16,637 bases of DNA from Eubacteriaceae bacterium. Lineage in GTDB: Bacteria > Bacillota > Clostridia > Eubacteriales > UBA1433. The notes under the pieces were generated by a model that was not told the DNA's origin, made no database searches, and worked only from the letters and a program-made list of their open reading frames with translations. The translations under genes and the position numbers were made by a program. How positions within the stretch are numbered: the first letter of the stretch is position 1; the number at the start of each line of letters is the position of its first letter. Positions 13,194 to 16,637 of the stretch are shown piece by piece. The DNA lies in NCBI GenBank assembly GCA_012797825.1, contig JAAZOI010000121.1, forward strand, positions 1 through 16,637. The letters run 5' to 3'.

Positions 13194-13502
13194 ATGGCAG
13201 CACAAAAAATCAGAATAAGGCTTAAAGCCTACGACCACATGCTGATTGATCAATCGGCGAAAAAAATAGTTGAGACAGCAAAACGCACAAACGCGGAAGT
13301 ATCCGGTCCTATTCCGTTACCGACGGAAAAGGAAGTAGTCACAATTTTAAGAGCGGTTCACAAGTATAAGGATTCCAGAGAGCAATTCGAAATAAGAACG
13401 CATAAAAGACTTATTGATATACTTAACCCGACTCAAAAGACAGTTGATGCACTTATGAAATTGGATTTGCCGGCAGGCGTTGATATTGAGGTCAAACTGT
13501 AA
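13194..13502 (+). CDS. rpsJ: 30S ribosomal protein S10
   Basis: Protein of 102 residues, the usual length for bacterial S10 (NusE). Diagnostic blocks are 'QKIRIRLKAYDHMLIDQSAKKIVETAKRTNAEVSGPIPLPT', 'HKYKDSREQFEIRTHKRLIDILNP' and the terminal 'LDLPAGVDIEVKL'. It sits in the head of the small subunit and also joins NusB in antitermination complexes. It is the first gene of the S10 operon, with AAGGAGGAA just before the ATG and a long structured leader upstream. Confidence 0.98.
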   Translation: MAAQKIRIRLKAYDHMLIDQSAKKIVETAKRTNAEVSGPIPLPTEKEVVTILRAVHKYKDSREQFEIRTHKRLIDILNPTQKTVDALMKLDLPAGVDIEVKL

Positions 13503-13543
13503 TTATGATTATTGAAAAATAATCCACTAAGCAGGAGGTAATA

Positions 13544-14170
13544 ATGAAAAAAGCAATTATCGGGACAAAAATGGGAATGACACAAGTATTTAAAGAAGAC
13601 GGCACAATGGTGCCAGTTACTGTTATCAAAGCCGGTCCGTGCGCAGTCGTTCAATTAAAGACAATTGAAAACGACGGATACGCAGCAGTGCAATTGGGCT
13701 TTGAAGATAAAAAAGAAAACAATGCAAACAAATGTGAAAAAGGGCATTTTGCCAAATCGGGCGTAGCGCCGAAAAAAGTAGTTAAAGAAATGAAATTCGA
13801 AAACGCAGCGGAATACAATTTGGCGGATGAAGTTAAAGTTGATATTTTCCAGGTTGGGGACAGAGTAGACATTACCGGAACAAGCAAAGGTAAAGGATAC
13901 CAAGGCGGCATTAAAAGACACGGATTCGCAAGAGGACCGATGGCTCACGGATCAAAATATCACAGAGCGTCGGGATCTATGGGATCTTCAGCCACTCCGT
14001 CACATGTTTTGAAAGGCAAAAAACTTCCGGGACAAATGGGTAATGAACGTTCTACAATGCTTAATTTAGAAGTTGTGGTTGTAGATACGGACAAAAACGT
14101 ATTATTGGTAAAGGGGGCAGTTCCTGGAATTAGAGGAAGCGTTGTTACTGTAAGAGAAACAGTAAAATAA
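13544..14170 (+). CDS. rplC: 50S ribosomal protein L3
   Basis: Protein of 208 residues, typical of bacterial L3. It has the N-terminal 'KAIIGTKMGMTQVFKEDGTMVPVTVI' and the long loop 'GKGYQGGIKRHGFARGPMAHGSKYHRASGSMG' that reaches the peptidyl transferase centre, then 'PGQMGNERSTMLNLEVV'. It is an early assembly protein that binds near the 3' end of 23S rRNA. GGAGG at about 13533-13537 precedes the ATG, 41 bases after rpsJ. Confidence 0.98.
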   Translation: MKKAIIGTKMGMTQVFKEDGTMVPVTVIKAGPCAVVQLKTIENDGYAAVQLGFEDKKENNANKCEKGHFAKSGVAPKKVVKEMKFENAAEYNLADEVKVDIFQVGDRVDITGTSKGKGYQGGIKRHGFARGPMAHGSKYHRASGSMGSSATPSHVLKGKKLPGQMGNERSTMLNLEVVVVDTDKNVLLVKGAVPGIRGSVVTVRETVK

Positions 14171-14206
14171 TGCATCCGATATTATAATCAGGAAGGAGAT
14201 ACGAAC

Positions 14207-14827
14207 ATGCCGAAAATTGATGTTTTAAATATAAAAGGCGAAAAAGTAGATGAAATCACATTAAGTGATGCTATATTTGGCATTGAGCCCAATGAAGCGC
14301 TTGTTCATCAGGTTGTGACAGCGCAGCTTGCTAACAAACGCCAGGGAACTCAATCAGCTAAAACAAGAGCTGAAGTACGCGGAGGCGGCAGAAAGCCGTG
14401 GAAGCAAAAAGGCACGGGACGCGCAAGAACAGGTTCTACACGCAACCCGATATGGACAGGCGGCGGTATTACATTCGCGCCGAAACCCAGAGATTATACT
14501 ATGCAGGTAAACAAAAAAATGAGAAGACTTGCAATGAAGAGCGTATTTAGCGCGAAATACAACGCAAACGAACTTATTATTTTAGATAAACTCGAAATTG
14601 CGCAGCCGAAAACAAAAGAAATGGTAGCGATTCTTAATAACTTAAAGGCTCCTCAAGCGCTTATAGTGCTTGACAAAAAAGACGATAACGTAATAAGAAG
14701 CGCAAACAATATACAAAAAGTTCAGACATCGCAAGTAAATACGATTAATACCTATGATATGCTCAGATACAATCATCTTATATTAACCGTAGATTCACTT
14801 AAAAAAATTGAGGAGGTGTATTGTTAA
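14207..14827 (+). CDS. rplD: 50S ribosomal protein L4
   Basis: Protein of 206 residues, normal for L4. The basic extended loop that lines the exit tunnel is intact ('RAEVRGGGRKPWKQKGTGRARTGSTRNPIWTGGGITFAPKPRDY', about 62-104), with no insertion or deletion suggestive of macrolide resistance. In some bacteria L4 binds the S10 leader to repress the operon, so it is a natural candidate regulator of the structured leader here. AAGGAGAT precedes the ATG. The stop overlaps the rplW start as TAATG. Confidence 0.98.
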   Translation: MPKIDVLNIKGEKVDEITLSDAIFGIEPNEALVHQVVTAQLANKRQGTQSAKTRAEVRGGGRKPWKQKGTGRARTGSTRNPIWTGGGITFAPKPRDYTMQVNKKMRRLAMKSVFSAKYNANELIILDKLEIAQPKTKEMVAILNNLKAPQALIVLDKKDDNVIRSANNIQKVQTSQVNTINTYDMLRYNHLILTVDSLKKIEEVYC

Positions 14828-15117
14828 TGAATAATCCTCATGACATTATTTTAAAACCTATAGTTACTGAGCGAAGCATGATGCAGGCCGAAGAAAAGAA
14901 ATATACCTTCCAGGTAAGCAAAGATGCCAACAAATATCAGATAAAAGATTCTATAGAAAAAATATTTGATGTAAAAGTTGAAAAAGTAAGCGTAATGAAT
15001 ATACAAGGCAAAATTAAAAGAATGGGAAGAAATCAGGGAAGAACGGCGAGTTGGAAAAAAGCAATTATCAAACTTAAGCCGGAAAGCAAAGAAATTAAAC
15101 TCTTTGAAAATGTATAA
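14827..15117 (+). CDS. rplW: 50S ribosomal protein L23
   Basis: Protein of 96 residues with 'HDIILKPIVTERSMMQAEEKKYTFQVSKDANKYQIKDSIEKIFDVKVEKVSVMNIQGKIKRMG', the standard L23 core. It lies at the tunnel exit and docks trigger factor and SRP. I place the start at ATG 14827, because AGGAGGTG at 14811-14818 is eight bases before it; the in-frame TTG at 14821 would be only two bases away. The A of the ATG is the last base of the rplD stop, so translation is coupled. Confidence 0.97.
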   Translation: MNNPHDIILKPIVTERSMMQAEEKKYTFQVSKDANKYQIKDSIEKIFDVKVEKVSVMNIQGKIKRMGRNQGRTASWKKAIIKLKPESKEIKLFENV

Positions 15118-15157
15118 GCTTGTTTTCTGACTAGAAAATTGATGGAGGTAGATTGAT

Positions 15158-15991
15158 ATGGGTATAAAAAAATACAAACCAACGTCGCCGGGCAGAAGAG
15201 GCATGACTGTTTCTACGTTTGAAGAAATCACGAAGACAGAGCCCGAAAAATCACTTGTTGAAAGCTTAAGCAAAAACGGCGGCAGAAACGCATACGGACG
15301 AATCACTGTTCGTCACCAAGGCGGCGGTGAAAAAAGAAAATACAGAATTATTGATTTCAAAAGAGATAAAGACGGCGTGCCGGCAACGGTTAAAGCCATT
15401 GAATACGATCCGAACAGAAGCGCAAATATAGCATTGCTGTTCTACGCAGACGGAGAAAAAAGATATATCTTAGCTCCGGACGGATTAAAAGTAGGCGACA
15501 AAGTTGAAAGCGGCAACAGCGCGGACATTAAAATAGGCAACAGCCTTCCGCTTGAAAACATTCCTGTTGGTACTGTACTTCATAATATTGAGCTTAAAGC
15601 GGGCAAAGGCGCGCAGATGGCGCGTTCAGCCGGAGTTTTCGTTCAGCTGATGGCTAAAGAAGGCAAATACGCAACATTAAGAATGCCCAGCGGCGAAGTG
15701 CGAACTGTAAGAAAAGAATGCAGAGCAACAGTAGGCCAGGTAGGCAATTTAGATTATGAAAATATAGCGATAGGCAAAGCCGGAAGAACAAGGAATATGG
15801 GAATAAGACCGACAGTAAGAGGCGTTGTAATGAACCCGGTTGACCATCCGCACGGCGGCGGCGAAGGCAAAGCTCCTATAGGAAGACCGGCACCGGTTAC
15901 ACCTTGGGGCAAACCGACACTGGGATATAAGACAAGAAAGAAAAACAAACTATCAGATAAATATATAACAAGAAGAAGAAATGCGAAATAA
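15158..15991 (+). CDS. rplB: 50S ribosomal protein L2
   Basis: Protein of 277 residues, full length for L2. It shows 'IKKYKPTSPGRRGMTVSTFEEIT' at the N-terminus, the RNA-binding core 'GGRNAYGRITVRHQGGGEKRKYRIIDF' and the peptidyl-transferase-proximal 'MNPVDHPHGGGEGKAPIGRPAPVTPWG', including the conserved His-Pro-His-Gly. L2 helps join the subunits and is required for peptidyl transfer. GGAGG lies just before the ATG, 40 bases after rplW. Confidence 0.98.
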   Translation: MGIKKYKPTSPGRRGMTVSTFEEITKTEPEKSLVESLSKNGGRNAYGRITVRHQGGGEKRKYRIIDFKRDKDGVPATVKAIEYDPNRSANIALLFYADGEKRYILAPDGLKVGDKVESGNSADIKIGNSLPLENIPVGTVLHNIELKAGKGAQMARSAGVFVQLMAKEGKYATLRMPSGEVRTVRKECRATVGQVGNLDYENIAIGKAGRTRNMGIRPTVRGVVMNPVDHPHGGGEGKAPIGRPAPVTPWGKPTLGYKTRKKNKLSDKYITRRRNAK

Positions 15992-16015
15992 TGAAGGGAG
16001 CAAAGGAGGAATAAA

Positions 16016-16294
16016 ATGAGCAGAAGCATGAAAAAAGGACCGTACGTTGACGCTAAACTTCTAAAAAGAGTTGAAGAATTAAACGATGCCGGCAAGAAGC
16101 AAGTTTTAAAGACATGGTCTCGAAGCTCCACGATTTTCCCGCAGATGGTAGGGCATACCCTTGCGGTTCATGACGGAAGAAGACATGTTCCCGTATATGT
16201 AACTGAAGACATGGTAGGTCACAAACTCGGAGAATTTTCGCCGACAAGAACGTTCCGCGGTCACGCAGGCGAAAAGAAAACGAAGTTGAAATAA
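16016..16294 (+). CDS. rpsS: 30S ribosomal protein S19
   Basis: Protein of 92 residues, standard length. It has 'MSRSMKKGPYVDAKLLKRVEELN', 'TWSRSSTIFPQMVGHTLAVHDGRRHVPVYVTEDMVGHKLGEFSPTRTFRGHAG', the family core. S19 forms a complex with S13 in the head of the small subunit and contacts the A-site tRNA. AAAGGAGGA is seven or eight bases before the ATG, 24 bases after rplB. Confidence 0.98.
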   Translation: MSRSMKKGPYVDAKLLKRVEELNDAGKKQVLKTWSRSSTIFPQMVGHTLAVHDGRRHVPVYVTEDMVGHKLGEFSPTRTFRGHAGEKKTKLK

Positions 16295-16310
16295 CGAGAG
16301 GAGCAGTAAT

Positions 16311-16637
16311 ATGGAAGCAAGAGCAACCGCTAAATATTTAAGAGTATCACCTCTCAAAGCAAAGAGAGTAGTAGATTTAATAAGAGGCAAAAATTTGCAG
16401 GACGCAAAAAATATTCTTGAATTTACAAGTAATAATAAAGCTTCGCACTTTATATCAAAAGTAGTAAATTCGGCAGCCGCAAATGCTGAGAATAACCATA
16501 AAATGAACTTGGATAAATTGTATGTGTACAGAGTATCTGCAGACCAAGGCAAAATGATGAGAAGATTCAAAGCAGGTTCGATGGGAAGAGCTAACCCGAT
16601 AATACACAGAACCACACATATTACAGTCGTTTTGAAA
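16311..16637 (+). CDS. rplV: 50S ribosomal protein L22 (3' end cut by window edge)
   Basis: The frame is open for 109 codons to the last base, with no stop, so a few C-terminal residues are missing (bacterial L22 is about 110-115 residues). Visible blocks are 'ARATAKYLRVSPLKAKRVVDLIRGK', 'NKASHFISKVVNSAAANAENN' and the tunnel beta-hairpin region 'MMRRFKAGSMGRANPIIHRTTHITVVL'. L22 lines the exit tunnel opposite L4. GAGAGGAG lies before the ATG. This gene is in the expected place after rpsS. Confidence 0.96.
   Translation, partial: MEARATAKYLRVSPLKAKRVVDLIRGKNLQDAKNILEFTSNNKASHFISKVVNSAAANAENNHKMNLDKLYVYRVSADQGKMMRRFKAGSMGRANPIIHRTTHITVVLK

Noticed and set aside
14401..14500. Macrolide-resistance-type changes in the L4 loop
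   Set aside because: The loop reads as the normal sequence with no insertion or deletion visible.
1..16637. CRISPR arrays, insertion sequences or prophage
   Set aside because: No regularly spaced repeats, transposase, terminal inverted repeats or phage genes were found.

Overview
The window is an A+T-rich chromosomal segment from an endospore-forming, low-GC Gram-positive bacterium, most likely a Clostridia-class Bacillota. The evidence is a YabP/YabQ/DivIC/SpoIID/SpoIIQ sporulation and division block, strong AGGAGG-type ribosome binding sites, consensus sigma-A promoters and a canonical S10 ribosomal protein operon. I cannot name the genus from sequence alone.

Layout. (1) Positions 118-3999, all on +: yabP, yabQ, divIC and a YhaM-type OB-fold/HD nuclease end at a clear intrinsic terminator. 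They are followed by spoIID (septal peptidoglycan lytic enzyme, mother cell) and spoIIQ (LytM-domain forespore protein), which also ends at a terminator. (2) Positions 4071-4257: a self-contained tRNA-Ser(GGA) unit with a consensus sigma-A promoter, an encoded CCA end and a terminator. (3) Positions 4308-8008: metabolic or uncharacterised single genes, namely an alpha/alpha-toroid-like protein, a VOC (glyoxalase-fold) protein with a helix-turn-helix-like tail, a phosphoglycolate-phosphatase-type HAD enzyme and a DUF1015 protein that starts at TTG. (4) Positions 8016-10858: a drug-efflux cassette. A MarR repressor sits behind a promoter that runs into a 33-bp near-palindrome (probable autoregulatory operator), and overlaps by ATGA a DHA2-type MFS exporter. 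The exporter frame is interrupted by one in-frame TAG and carries an unusual insert of about 300 residues before its last membrane helix. (5) Positions 10898-12951: a small accessory patch with an RHH-like protein on +, convergent with a two-gene minus-strand unit encoding an Apea-like HEPN protein (RxxxxH) and an unknown protein. (6) Position 12969 to the window end: promoter, about 190 nt of structured leader RNA, then rpsJ-rplC-rplD-rplW-rplB-rpsS-rplV in the universal S10 order, with rplV cut by the window edge.

How the parts work together. SpoIID and SpoIIQ act on opposite sides of the engulfing septum. The 5' end of spoIIQ has a perfect 9-bp inverted repeat that covers its ribosome binding site and overlaps a SigF-like promoter, which suggests a way to keep SpoIIQ out of the mother cell. 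MarR probably represses itself and the exporter. The S10 leader probably mediates feedback control of ribosomal protein synthesis. The strongest candidates for something undescribed are the spoIIQ hairpin, the exporter insert with its amber codon, and the HEPN patch.
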